64,000 nt of DNA from Lacipirellula limnantheis (GCF_007746075.1 NZ_CP036339.1:5237786-5301785); one strand, 5' to 3'. Shown: positions 9,576 through 17,859, numbered from the stretch's first letter. The notes: generated from the letters alone by a model not told the origin. A program made the numbers and translations.

Positions 9576-10001
9576 CTACTTCGAGGTGAGATCGAAGTTA
9601 AACGCGTTCTCGCCGTCGGCGGTCACTTCGCTGCGCAGCGTCGTCTCCGAATTGTAGCGGGCCGGGACGTATTGCTCGCGCGGTTGGAGGCCCATGATGG
9701 GGTTCTTCTCGCCGACGAAATGGGAGGCTTCGATCTCGACGCGATGGGCGCCTGGCTTGACGCCTACCTCGAACTTGCCGGCGGCGATGGGGGCGGCCGC
9801 GGGCGTGCCGCCGCCTTCGGGGGTGAAGGTGATGTAACCATCGGGCATCGGGCTGCCGTCGAAGGTGACGACTCCGGTGACCGGAACTTTTCCGTCGCCC
9901 GCGCCGCAACCGACCGCGGCGAGGAGCAGCGCGCCGAGCAACGCACCGCGATGCGCCGGTCGTACCAAGCAAAAGCCGCGCGCGTGTTGATGTTCAGTCA
10001 A
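9576..10001 (-). CDS. Small lipoprotein paired with DUF1559 protein
   Basis: Planctomycetes very often encode a small lipoprotein of this kind (carboxypeptidase-regulatory-like fold: TGVVTFDGSPMPDGYITFTP) right after a DUF1559 gene. There is no ATG before the lipobox-like LLLAAVGC, so I take the TTG at 10001, which has GGAGG upstream and overlaps the end of the DUF1559 gene. A TTG at 9968 is an alternative. The product is about 141 residues, lipid-anchored, with a beta-sandwich extracellular domain. Function unknown. Confidence 0.75.
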   Translation of the reverse strand: MTEHQHARGFCLVRPAHRGALLGALLLAAVGCGAGDGKVPVTGVVTFDGSPMPDGYITFTPEGGGTPAAAPIAAGKFEVGVKPGAHRVEIEASHFVGEKNPIMGLQPREQYVPARYNSETTLRSEVTADGENAFNFDLTSK

Positions 10002-10992
10002 TGCCGACGCCTCCGCCGCGACTGCCAAGTTGGTTGTAAACGGCGACCTCGACGTCGTCGGAGATGGCCGCGACCGAACCGTCGACGCGGGCGGCGTTGA
10101 CGATGCCGCCGCTGTGGTAGCTGCGGGCGGCAATTTGCATTTCGCTGGTCACTTGCAGGCAGGGGGCGTCGGCGGGAGGCTTCAGCGCGCACCAATTGAA
10201 GCGATCGGGGCGAGAGGTGTTGGGCGGATAGAGGGTCGTGAAGAGGACGCCGCCGTGGGTGGGATTGTGATAGCGGCCGCGCAGGTCGTGGGAGTCGGTG
10301 TCTTCGACCAGTTTGATCTCGGTGAAGGCAAGCGTGTTGGAGAGCCCGTCGGTAATGTCGGCCGGCGAAATTTTGGACAGGGCGAAGTAAACGCCGTCCT
10401 GACGGGCGCTCGACGCCGCGCCGACGGCCGTGTCGCCGGGCAACGCCTTGTTGAAATAGAGGCTTCCCGCGCTGGCGACGTAATTGCCGGAAAACCCTTG
10501 GGTCGGCAAGCCGTCGAGCCCGCCCCAGAAGGTGTGGAGCTTCGGCGATAGGTGATCCGCCGGGCACATCGCCGAGGGGATGATCGTATCTAATTTCGGG
10601 AAACCGAGGGCGCTGGCGCCCGCTTTTTTCATGTGAGCTTCGAATTGCGCGGAGAGGGTCGCTTGCTCGATGTACGGCCACAGATCGTGCATCCAGCAGC
10701 GCCGGTCCTGCTCGGTCGGGCCTGTCGCTCCGCCGCCGTAGCGATCGATCCAGTTGTACGTTCCGGGCGGGAACTGCTTCTTGCTCGACTCAAAGTTGAG
10801 GGCGCCGAGCGCGATTTGCTTGAGGTTGTTGACGCACGTCGAGCGACGGGCGGCCTCGCGCGCCGCCTGCACGGCGGGGAGCAGCAGCGCGACCAGCACG
10901 CCGATGATGGCGATCACGACGAGAAGCTCGACGAGCGTGAACGCCGAGGGGGCGCGTCGGCGCCGATGCGGATTCGTCGCCTGGAAGGTCAT
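9994..10992 (-). CDS. DUF1559 protein with type IV pilin-like N-terminus
   Basis: The 332-residue product begins MTFQATNPHRRRRAPSAFTL and has the prepilin-type cleavage/methylation motif (FTLVELLVV, Phe at +1, Glu at +5). A hydrophobic helix and the family signature AAREAARRSTCVNNLKQI follow. The C-terminal part carries the DUF1559 body with an ARVDGSVAAISDDVE ending. DUF1559 families are greatly expanded in planctomycetes; their role is unknown but pseudopilin-like surface export is likely. ATG 10992 is at the usual distance before the motif; the frame beyond it has no homology signal. Confidence 0.93.
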   Translation of the reverse strand: MTFQATNPHRRRRAPSAFTLVELLVVIAIIGVLVALLLPAVQAAREAARRSTCVNNLKQIALGALNFESSKKQFPPGTYNWIDRYGGGATGPTEQDRRCWMHDLWPYIEQATLSAQFEAHMKKAGASALGFPKLDTIIPSAMCPADHLSPKLHTFWGGLDGLPTQGFSGNYVASAGSLYFNKALPGDTAVGAASSARQDGVYFALSKISPADITDGLSNTLAFTEIKLVEDTDSHDLRGRYHNPTHGGVLFTTLYPPNTSRPDRFNWCALKPPADAPCLQVTSEMQIAARSYHSGGIVNAARVDGSVAAISDDVEVAVYNQLGSRGGGVGID

Positions 10993-11213
10993 GGGGCGGC
11001 GCCCTATGCAGGTGGAGCGAGAAGGGAGCGATCGACGATGGCGGCAGAAAAGGACTGAGGCAAACACACTTTCGTCAGTTGCCGTACCTGGGGGCGAGGG
11101 CAATTCTACCCGACGAGACCGACTTTGCACGTACAATCTGGAAGATTCCCAGCGAGGCGTCGGCGCTGCTGGGCGGCAGATCGACGCTCACATGCGGTTG
11201 GCGAGGCGCCACG

Positions 11214-11687
11214 ATGCAGGACGGGCAAACCACTGGCCATGATCGCACGGATGATCCGTTTGAACTGAAGCGATTCGTCGAGGCGCAGGAGCACGCCTAC
11301 GCGCGGGCGCTCGCGGAAATCCGCGCTGGGCGGAAGGAGAGCCACTGGATGTGGTATATCTTCCCGCAGTTCGACGGGCTGGGGTTTAGCCCGATGGCGG
11401 AGCGCTACGCGATCAAAAGCCTGGAGGAGACGCGGGCGTATTTGGCGCATGCGACGTTGGGGCCGCGGCTCGTGGAGTGCGTCGAGGCGACGCTGGGGGT
11501 CGAGGGGCGTTCGGCGCGGGAGATATTTGGGACGCCGGACGATTTGAAGCTGCGGTCGTGCGCGACGTTGTTTGCGGAGGTTTCGCCGGCGGGGTCGGAG
11601 TTTGAGCGGTTGCTGGGGAAGTATTTTGGCGGTGGGCGGGATGAGAGGACTTTGCGGTTGTTAAGTGACAATGACAGTCACCCATAG
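11214..11687 (+). CDS. DUF1810 family protein
   Basis: The 157-residue product shows the DUF1810 pattern: DPFELKRFVEAQ, ALAEIRAGRKESHWMWYIFP, YAIKSLEETRAYL, and a C-terminal DDLKLRSCATLFAEV block. Members are small cytosolic proteins of unknown role. ATG 11214 has GAGG about 8 bases upstream; the frame open to 11079 begins in the DUF1559 promoter region and is not used. Confidence 0.88.
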   Translation: MQDGQTTGHDRTDDPFELKRFVEAQEHAYARALAEIRAGRKESHWMWYIFPQFDGLGFSPMAERYAIKSLEETRAYLAHATLGPRLVECVEATLGVEGRSAREIFGTPDDLKLRSCATLFAEVSPAGSEFERLLGKYFGGGRDERTLRLLSDNDSHP

Positions 11688-11703
11688 AAGAGCGATACTG
11701 AAT

Positions 11704-12231
11704 ATGACGCGACGCGTTTTGCATGTTGGTCCCTGCCGATGGAGCGGTGTTCCTCTGTTGCTTCCAGGCGAGGAGAGACCGCCTCGCAAACCATCGCCAG
11801 TTCCACGTGGGCAATCTTCGTTTGAGTTCTTCTTTCGGCCAATTCTTGGAAGTTTGTCCGCCTATTGGTGGATCGATCCTCCACTGTTTTTTGGGGGGCC
11901 ATTCGATCAAGAGTTGGAAGATGCGTGGAAAATCATCGAAGCTGACGGATTGGCGCCGCCCGGGACGATCCTACCGAATTTATCGCGACATGTACTAAAT
12001 GACTGGTGCGATGTGATTGGATTTCTGGAACCTCCTCCGGCAACTGAAGTCGAACAGTATCGAAACAGTGAACGTTCTGTGTGGGAGGCGGATCTGACGT
12101 TTCGAAACGTCGATGGCGCTTTTTGGCTCATGCACAGCAGAGATGAGCAACTTTATGCCGCAGTAGAGGGATATCTGCATAAGATCCCCGATGCGAAGTG
12201 TTTCTACGAAGATCTAGATGCGGACGGGTAG
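11704..12231 (+). CDS. Orphan hypothetical protein, less GC-rich than its surroundings
   Basis: A 175-residue frame starting MTRRVLHVGPCRW, rich in Trp and Pro (SAYWWIDPPLFFGGPFDQE, DGAFWLMHSRDEQLYAAVEG). The composition is protein-like, with an AT-richer look and codons unlike its neighbours, which hints at transfer. Only a weak GAAGAG precedes the ATG. It shares a short stretch with the DUF1810 gene region (the longer frame starts at 11665). I recognise no family. Confidence 0.6.
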   Translation: MTRRVLHVGPCRWSGVPLLLPGEERPPRKPSPVPRGQSSFEFFFRPILGSLSAYWWIDPPLFFGGPFDQELEDAWKIIEADGLAPPGTILPNLSRHVLNDWCDVIGFLEPPPATEVEQYRNSERSVWEADLTFRNVDGAFWLMHSRDEQLYAAVEGYLHKIPDAKCFYEDLDADG

Positions 12232-12265
12232 CGTGGCTGCGACACAACTCCGTTGTGACCACGCG
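12231..12265. terminator. Hairpin between convergent genes, possible two-way terminator
   Basis: GCGTGG and CCACGC flank an inner CACAAC/GTTGTG stem, giving a compound hairpin between the ends of the orphan gene and the FtsK-like gene, which converge. There is no T-run on either side, so factor-independent termination is not proven. Confidence 0.4.
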
Positions 12266-12288
12266 AGATTTGTGGAGGCGACGAGCGT

Positions 12289-15200
12289 CTATTCCGCGAC
12301 CACCGGTCGCGGCTTTGTTTGCGCGGCGACCCAGGCTAGCCATTCTTGCGTCGGCGGGCCGTAGGGGCGGAACTTGGTCTGCGTGCCAATGTCGTCGCGG
12401 TAGAGGAGCGCGCGGTTTTCGCCGAGCAGCGTGGCCGCCGGCGAGTCGATGACGCTCGTCGAGTCGGCGCCGCTCATTTGCATCGCGACGCGGAATTCGA
12501 TTTCGCGTAGCGAGAGGCGGTCGATGGCGCGGGTCATCGAGTTGTACGACTCGCACCAGAAGAGGACGTGGACGCCGACCACCGGGCCCTCTTTAAGGAT
12601 CTCGCGGAAGCGTTTGTCCGGGGCCGGCGCGGAGCCGTTGGTTTTGCTGAACGAGAAGCTGTAGTCGTCTTCGGTTTGGCGGAGGTCGCGGATCTGGGCG
12701 AGGTCGTAGACGATGAGGTAGAGCGACGGGTAGCGTTCTTCAGGCGATTCGCCGCGGCGTTTCACTTCGTCGGCCAGGGCGCTGACGGCGGCGGCGGCTC
12801 CGCGCGGCGGGACGACTTCGACCGCGTCGCCGACGGCGGCGGCGACTTCGGCCCACATGCCCGGAACGCGCGACTCGGGGCGCGTTCCGTCGAGGACCGT
12901 GAAGCGGACCGCCGCTTCGCCATGCTGGGCGTGGAGGGCGATGACGGCATTGGCGAGCATGCCGGCGGCCATCTCTTCGTCTTGGCCGATGATCGCGATG
13001 TTGTGGCCACCCTGGCGGCGGAGGACGAGGTGAGTGGCCGGTTCGATGCGCACCGCGGAACCGAGCCAAAGGGTTGGTTCGAGGTGGGTCGTCAGCTCGG
13101 GGCGGCTGATCGCGGCGACCATGTCGGGGTTGTCTTGCGGGTTCGCCGGGACGTTGCCTTCGAAGACAATCGTGGGGGGCGGGGTGAACTGCGCGCTAAG
13201 CGGCAAGCCGCGGAGGGTGGTGAGGTACTGTTGGCGCTGCGGGTCGGGGAGCCAGACCACTTGGAACGGATGATTCCCGGCGACGAGGCCGTTTTGGTCG
13301 TTGTAAATCGCTTCGCCGGGACGGTTCAGCAGGCGGGCGGCGGTGTTCTCGTCGCTGAGGATGAGGTGGGCGTCGGCCTCGCTGCATTCGAGCGCGATGC
13401 GGATGGCCATCTGGCCCAGCGTGCTACGGGCGAGCGAGTAGGCGCCAGCGAGGGTTTGCGAACCGAGCATCACGTGGATGCCGAAGGCGCGGCCTTGGCG
13501 GACGAGGCGGTCGAGCAGCAGCGCGGCGTCTTGGGCGAGCTTGTCGTCGGCGACGAAGAGTTCCTGGAATTCGTCGACGATGAGCAGTGTGCGCGGCATC
13601 GGCATGTCGGGAACCGCACGGCGGAAGCCGGCGAGGTCTTGCACGGCGTGCGTGCGGAAAAGCTCGCCGCGGCGGCGGAGTTCGGCGTCGAGCCGTTCGA
13701 GCACGCTGACGCCGAACTCTCGTTCGCTTTCGATGGCGATGACGCGGGCGTGGGGCAACTGGCCGTTGGCGTAGGCTTTAAACTCGACGCCCTTCTTGAA
13801 GTCGATGAGATAGAGCTCTAATTGCTCGGGCGAGTAATGGAGCGCGGCGTTCGTGATGAGCGCGTGGAGCAGCGTCGACTTACCCGAGCCGGTCTTGCCG
13901 GAGATGAGGGCGTGTTGCGACGTGCCGATGCCGAAGCGAAGCGATTGCAGCTCCTTCGCGCCGGCGCGGCCGATGGGGACGACCAGTTCGCGGGCGCTGT
14001 CCTCGCTCCAAATCTTGTCGGGCGCGGGGGCGACCATCGCGAAGGGGACTTCGACGCGGCTCGCTTTGCGCGATTGCTCGCCGGCGGTGCGGAGGAGGCC
14101 GTTGAGCGTCTCGGGGTTGGGGATGCGGTCGAGTTCGAGCGGCAGCTTTTCGAAGAGCGGATAGTTCCAGACGAGGCGGTTGTCGACCCACTGGAGGTGG
14201 ACCGCGTCGTCGAGCAGCGGCTGCAGGCGGAACTCGTGGGGGAGCTTTTGGTCGGTATCAATGCTGAGCAGCGTGAAGACGCCGCAGCGGGGGCCGCTTT
14301 GCGAGATCGAAATGAGCTTGCGAGCCGCCGAGTCGGAAAAGCCATGCGGAAAGTTCGCGGCGACGACCACATGGTACGGCTCGGCGACTTCGCCCGCGCT
14401 TTCGTTGTACTGGTGGATCGTCGCGAACTCGTTGCGAAGGTACTTCTGTAGCACCTTTTCCATGTGCTGGCTGATGAGCGTCAGGCGGTCGTCGATCTGC
14501 TTCGGGTCGGTCCAAATGCGCGAGGCGACGAGTTGTTCGTCGTAGTCGGCCAGGTGCATGAACGCGGCGAAGTTTTCGCCCAGGCCGGCGGGGTCGATGA
14601 TGGTGAACCGCAGCTTGCCGGCGGGCATCGACGTGAGGAAGCGGAGCATCATTAACTGCAACACTTCGACCGCGGCGCGGCGCCCTGCCCCGTCGGCGGT
14701 GATCACCATGCGGGGCTGTTCGCGCAGCGGCATCGTCGCCGGGAGGACGAGCCGTTTGACGCCGGGATCGAGCCGCTTGTCATCGGGGACGCCATGCTTC
14801 ACGGCTTGGAGCGGCAGCGGGCATTGGCCGAAGGGGATCGCTTCGGGCGGTTCGGCAGGACGCTGCCAAGCGGCGAGGTCGGTGACGTTCCAATCGGGGA
14901 AGAGCTCGCGGCAGCGCGCTTGCATCGCGGCGAGTTCGTCGGCGACTTCGCGGAAGCCGTTGAGCCACGCGTCGGCCATCGCTTGCCAGGCTTCGGCTTG
15001 CTTGGCGTTGGCGGCGTTACGGCGGGCGTCGAACTTGGCGGCGTTTTCGCCCTCTTCACGTTTGCGGTCGGCGGCTTGCTGGTCGAGGAGCGGGGGATAC
15101 TTCGCATCGGCGGCGGCGAGGGCGGCGTCGCGCGTGGCGGCGAACTCAGCGCGGCGGGCGGCGTGTTCGGTTTCGAGACGCGTTTGTTCGGCGGCGTGGG

Positions 15201-16212
15201 TGGTTTGGGCTGCGGCGGTTTTCTCCGCAAGTTGAGCGCGGGCGTGCTCGACGTCTTGATCGCGGCGGCGGAGATTTTCCTGCGCGAGGCGCTCGCTGTG
15301 AGACTTTGCCTCGTGGAGCGCGGTCTGCTCGAACTGCCGCGACTCGTCGAGCCAGCGTTGGATGCGGCCGAACTGCTGGAGCGAGCCGCGTCGGCCGCGC
15401 GGGAGGGCGACGGCGACGATGGCCGCGCCGATGATGGCGCCAACGACCGCGCCAATGATCCAGCCGAGCAGCGCGAAGCCGCCGACCAACCCGCCGACGA
15501 GGCAGCCGGCGACGACGGCGCCGCCGAGCCAGGCGGTCCAGCGGCCGCCTTCGATGAAGAGCGACGCGAGCTTTTGGTCTTGGAGGTCGAGGACGCCCTG
15601 CTTGAGGCGATTGAGGGCGTCGGCGAGGCGGTCTTCGGCAGATGCGGGGCGCTGCGATTGCTCGGCTTCGCTGGGAGCGGCGGCTGGATCGGTCCGCCAA
15701 TCATACTGGGCGGCGGCCTGCAGTTGGCCGCGCATCGTGAGGAGCGTGTGGGCGTCGCGCTCCAGCCCCTCGGCAATGCGGCGGCGCGATTGCAGTCGCT
15801 TGGTCGCTTCGTCGAGCAGCTGTTGCGGGTGATTCTTGTGGGCCTCGTAGACCGTGTTCGCCTGCCACTGGGCTTCTTCGGCGTGCTTTTCCGCGGCTGC
15901 GAGATCCGCATCGCGGCGGCTCGCGTTGGCTCTCAGGGCCGTCTTGAACTGGGCGTCGGCCTGACGCACAGCGTCGTCGTGGGCGGTGACGGCGGTCTGG
16001 CGGACAGCGGCGAACTCATTCTCCAGCGTGCGAATCTGGAGCGCGTATTGTTCATTGATGCGATGCGCCGTAGCGGCGAATTCTTGATCCGCTTCGGCGA
16101 GTTCGGCGCTGATGGCGGCGGCGAGGATCCGCTCTTCGCCCGCGCGCTTGTCGGCCAGCTGCTGCAGGTGCTGCATCAGCTCGAGTTCGCGGCGGGTCGA
16201 GAGGCGAGTCAT
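12289..16212 (-). CDS. FtsK/SpoIIIE-type secretion ATPase (EssC/EccC-like)
   Basis: This 1307-residue protein is predicted to power a type-VII-like secretion system at the inner membrane. N-terminal coiled coil occupies about residues 1-220, then a hydrophobic Gly-rich block (about 222-270, two membrane passes), then more coiled coil to about 460. Three ATPase-like modules follow. Module 1 (about 480-680) keeps the fold (KLRFTIIDPAGLGENF) but lacks a P-loop. Module 2 has Walker A GKTGSGKST (772-780) and Walker B LLIVDEF (D880, E881). Module 3 (about 1060-1300) has the degenerate GQDEEMA instead of a P-loop. The start is ATG 16212. EssC-type enzymes also contain three modules; here only the middle one looks catalytic. 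It is last in an operon-like run with a WXG100-like gene. Confidence 0.88.
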   Translation of the reverse strand: MTRLSTRRELELMQHLQQLADKRAGEERILAAAISAELAEADQEFAATAHRINEQYALQIRTLENEFAAVRQTAVTAHDDAVRQADAQFKTALRANASRRDADLAAAEKHAEEAQWQANTVYEAHKNHPQQLLDEATKRLQSRRRIAEGLERDAHTLLTMRGQLQAAAQYDWRTDPAAAPSEAEQSQRPASAEDRLADALNRLKQGVLDLQDQKLASLFIEGGRWTAWLGGAVVAGCLVGGLVGGFALLGWIIGAVVGAIIGAAIVAVALPRGRRGSLQQFGRIQRWLDESRQFEQTALHEAKSHSERLAQENLRRRDQDVEHARAQLAEKTAAAQTTHAAEQTRLETEHAARRAEFAATRDAALAAADAKYPPLLDQQAADRKREEGENAAKFDARRNAANAKQAEAWQAMADAWLNGFREVADELAAMQARCRELFPDWNVTDLAAWQRPAEPPEAIPFGQCPLPLQAVKHGVPDDKRLDPGVKRLVLPATMPLREQPRMVITADGAGRRAAVEVLQLMMLRFLTSMPAGKLRFTIIDPAGLGENFAAFMHLADYDEQLVASRIWTDPKQIDDRLTLISQHMEKVLQKYLRNEFATIHQYNESAGEVAEPYHVVVAANFPHGFSDSAARKLISISQSGPRCGVFTLLSIDTDQKLPHEFRLQPLLDDAVHLQWVDNRLVWNYPLFEKLPLELDRIPNPETLNGLLRTAGEQSRKASRVEVPFAMVAPAPDKIWSEDSARELVVPIGRAGAKELQSLRFGIGTSQHALISGKTGSGKSTLLHALITNAALHYSPEQLELYLIDFKKGVEFKAYANGQLPHARVIAIESEREFGVSVLERLDAELRRRGELFRTHAVQDLAGFRRAVPDMPMPRTLLIVDEFQELFVADDKLAQDAALLLDRLVRQGRAFGIHVMLGSQTLAGAYSLARSTLGQMAIRIALECSEADAHLILSDENTAARLLNRPGEAIYNDQNGLVAGNHPFQVVWLPDPQRQQYLTTLRGLPLSAQFTPPPTIVFEGNVPANPQDNPDMVAAISRPELTTHLEPTLWLGSAVRIEPATHLVLRRQGGHNIAIIGQDEEMAAGMLANAVIALHAQHGEAAVRFTVLDGTRPESRVPGMWAEVAAAVGDAVEVVPPRGAAAAVSALADEVKRRGESPEERYPSLYLIVYDLAQIRDLRQTEDDYSFSFSKTNGSAPAPDKRFREILKEGPVVGVHVLFWCESYNSMTRAIDRLSLREIEFRVAMQMSGADSTSVIDSPAATLLGENRALLYRDDIGTQTKFRPYGPPTQEWLAWVAAQTKPRPVVAE

Positions 16213-16221
16213 AAGTACTGT

Positions 16222-16340
16222 TGAATGATGAATGCGGAATGCTGAATGGGGACTTAAATGCCGGAAGCTTGTTGCTGGATGCTGGATTCTCTCTTCTCTT
16301 CCTTCAGCCTTCAGCATTCATCCTTCAGGATTGCCTCCGC
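16222..16340. repeat. Dyad repeat family D inside the secretion operon
   Basis: Left arm GATGAATGCGGAATGCTGAA (about 16227-16247) and right arm TTCAGCATTCATCCTTCAGG (about 16311-16330) form an inverted repeat between the 74-residue protein gene and the FtsK-like gene. It would fold in the transcript and could set relative expression. Confidence 0.75.
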
Positions 16341-16341
16341 G

Positions 16342-16566
16342 CTACTGCTCACACTCGGCGTGCATGTGGGTGACCAACACGCCCATGCGGGTCATCGAGT
16401 CGAGGGCTAGTTTGACCGTTGGGCCCAACGGTTCCAAGTGATTCTGGCAAAAGGCGCGGCTGACGCCGTCGTTCCACTGCTCCGACGCTGCCAGCCAAGC
16501 GGCTTGCAGGTCGTCGAAGGCGTCGCGGATGTGGGCGGCGCTGGTGTAGAGGTCGGCGGAGCGCAT
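16342..16566 (-). CDS. 74-residue helical partner protein (unknown)
   Basis: A small soluble protein (MRSADLYTSAAHIRDAFDDL...) predicted to be helical, with WLAASEQWNDGVSRAF and LEPLGPTVKLALDSM. It lies between the coiled-coil gene (8-bp gap) and the FtsK-like gene, so it probably belongs to the same system. Length and helicity resemble Esx-type substrates or chaperones, and the EQWND stretch loosely recalls a WxG-type turn. This is an inference from context only. Confidence 0.7.
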   Translation of the reverse strand: MRSADLYTSAAHIRDAFDDLQAAWLAASEQWNDGVSRAFCQNHLEPLGPTVKLALDSMTRMGVLVTHMHAECEQ

Positions 16567-16593
16567 TGCAGGGGTCAGGGGTCAGGGGTCAGG
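16567..16593. repeat. Heptamer direct repeat GGGTCAG spanning a stop codon
   Basis: Three tandem GGGTCAG copies lie between the coiled-coil gene and the 74-residue gene. On the coding strand they encode the last residues (LTPDP), supply the TGA stop at 16575, and fill the 8-bp spacer to the next ATG. The two starts and stops are therefore embedded in the repeat. Confidence 0.8.
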
Positions 16594-17201
16594 AGATGAT
16601 TGTTTTGATCAATTGCAGGTTCTGTCGCGGTTTCTGTGGCGGCTGACGCTGGTTGCCGGATGCTGGACGTGTGATTGGCTGTAGGAGCCGTTGGTTCGCT
16701 GGGCAGCGACGACTCCGGCGGGCGTTCGATTTGGTACTCTTCGAGGCGGCGGAGGATCGTTTGCAATAGTGCGGCCGCTTTGGGGACGTCGAGTTCCATC
16801 GCGCGGCGGAGTTGGCCGATGCGGCCGTCGTATTCAAATTGCTCGTGGCGAAAGTTGCGTTGCCAGCGGCGCACCGACTCGCACTTTTCCTGGCAATAGG
16901 CGCGGCGGACTTTGGCGGCTTCGAGCGCCGCCTTCTGTTCGCGGCAGGTCGGACGTTCGCCGGCGACGGTCATCATCAGGCAACGTTCGAGTTCGAGCTT
17001 GGCCGAGTGAACGGCATCTTCGGCGTCGTGGGTTTGCTGTTTCCAGTAGGCGGGGCGGTCGTGTTCGACCCAGTTCGACGCCCGGTGGAGCTCGCCGTCG
17101 AGGACGTCGACGGCGGTCTGCACCCGCTGCTGGAATTTCAGCAGCGAGGCGCGGAGGGCCTCGATGGCGTCGGTCGAGCGGACTTGGGCGGGGGAGGACA
17201 T
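16575..17201 (-). CDS. Coiled-coil protein of the type-VII-like locus
   Basis: The 208-residue product from ATG 17201 (MSSPAQVRSTDAIEALRA) is helical almost throughout: FQQRVQTAVDVLDGELHRAS, YWKQQTHDAEDAVHSAKLEL and CQEKCESVRRWQRNFRHEQF. It has Cys and Trp at intervals and a Pro/Thr-rich tail. No signal peptide is seen. It lies between the WXG100-like gene and the 74-residue gene. The role is unknown, possibly a chaperone or scaffold. The longer frame to 17288 reads through a family D repeat. Confidence 0.8.
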   Translation of the reverse strand: MSSPAQVRSTDAIEALRASLLKFQQRVQTAVDVLDGELHRASNWVEHDRPAYWKQQTHDAEDAVHSAKLELERCLMMTVAGERPTCREQKAALEAAKVRRAYCQEKCESVRRWQRNFRHEQFEYDGRIGQLRRAMELDVPKAAALLQTILRRLEEYQIERPPESSLPSEPTAPTANHTSSIRQPASAATETATEPAIDQNNHLLTPDP

Positions 17202-17203
17202 AG

Positions 17204-17302
17204 TAATGCTGAAGGATGAATGCGGAACGCTGAATGGGGAATGGGGAATGGGGGAACGGCGCACGGCCTTTCCGCATTCAGCATTCATCCTTCAGCATTG
17301 GC
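17204..17302. repeat. Dyad repeat family D between WXG100-like and coiled-coil genes
   Basis: ATGCTGAAGGATGAATGCGG (about 17206-17225) pairs with CCGCATTCAGCATTCATCCT (about 17273-17292). GGGGAATGGGG words sit beside the left arm. This is a second copy of the same dyad inside one operon. Confidence 0.8.
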
Positions 17303-17575
17303 CTATCGCTGCGTCAGGTATTCTTCGATCCGTTCCGCTTTGCGCAGCAGGAACGGGGCATATTCGTTGGTGGCTTCGATCGAGCGGCCGATGAGCTTCA
17401 TGTGCTGCTCGAACTCTTCGGTGAACTTCTTTTGCTCCTGATCGCGCCAGGTGACGTTCAGGGCGTGAAGCTGACCAGCCAGGGCGGTCATGCGCTCTTC
17501 GAGTTCCGCGTTGAAGAGCTTGAGCTGATGGGCAAAGCGGCGAAGCTCCGCCGGGTCGACGACTGCTTGCGACAT
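17303..17575 (-). CDS. WXG100-like (Esx-type) protein
   Basis: A 90-residue protein of the size and shape of WXG100 proteins, two helices joined by a turn: PAELRRFAHQLKLFNAELEE, then LNVTWRDQEQKKFTEEFEQH. The turn holds W43 followed by R-D rather than W-x-G, which some relatives also show. These small helical hairpins are the secreted substrates of type VII systems. ATG 17575 has GAGG a few bases upstream. First gene of the run towards the FtsK-like ATPase. No signal peptide, as expected. Confidence 0.83.
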   Translation of the reverse strand: MSQAVVDPAELRRFAHQLKLFNAELEERMTALAGQLHALNVTWRDQEQKKFTEEFEQHMKLIGRSIEATNEYAPFLLRKAERIEEYLTQR

Positions 17576-17777
17576 GAAGAGGCCTCTTACTCCGAGCGTG
17601 TTCCGTGGCGACGGCTGGAGGCTAAAAAACGAACGTCGCACCGCCCGTGAGTTTGATTCTAACCCCGGGGTGATAGAGGGTAAAGAAAAGGCCTGCGCAA
17701 CGGGGGCTTCGCCGCACGATCGCCGCGGAAGGGGTACGGCGGTGCGGGGTGTGACGGTTGCGCGGTTGAGAAGCGAG

Positions 17778-17852
17778 GGTGTCGGGAGCCTTTTGCCACT
17801 GGGCGGCTGACCATGAAAATTGAGTCGCCAGTGGCAAAAGGCTCCCGACACC
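17778..17852. repeat. Perfect 25-bp inverted repeat
   Basis: GTCGGGAGCCTTTTGCCACT lies in the left arm (17778-17802) and its exact complement in the right arm (17828-17852), with a 25-bp loop. It sits 7 bp after the FAAL fusion gene (minus strand) and about 200 bp before the WXG100-like gene. It may end the upstream transcript. Confidence 0.85.
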
Positions 17853-17859
17853 GTTGGCG

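Noticed and set aside
12289-16212. Chromosome-partition FtsK
   Set aside because: It lacks the four-helix FtsK membrane domain and a gamma domain, and its neighbours are WXG100-like and helical proteins.
12568-16224. Long plus-strand frames opposite the FtsK-like gene
   Set aside because: They mirror the codon structure of the real gene and show Gly/Ala/Asp-rich low-complexity translation.
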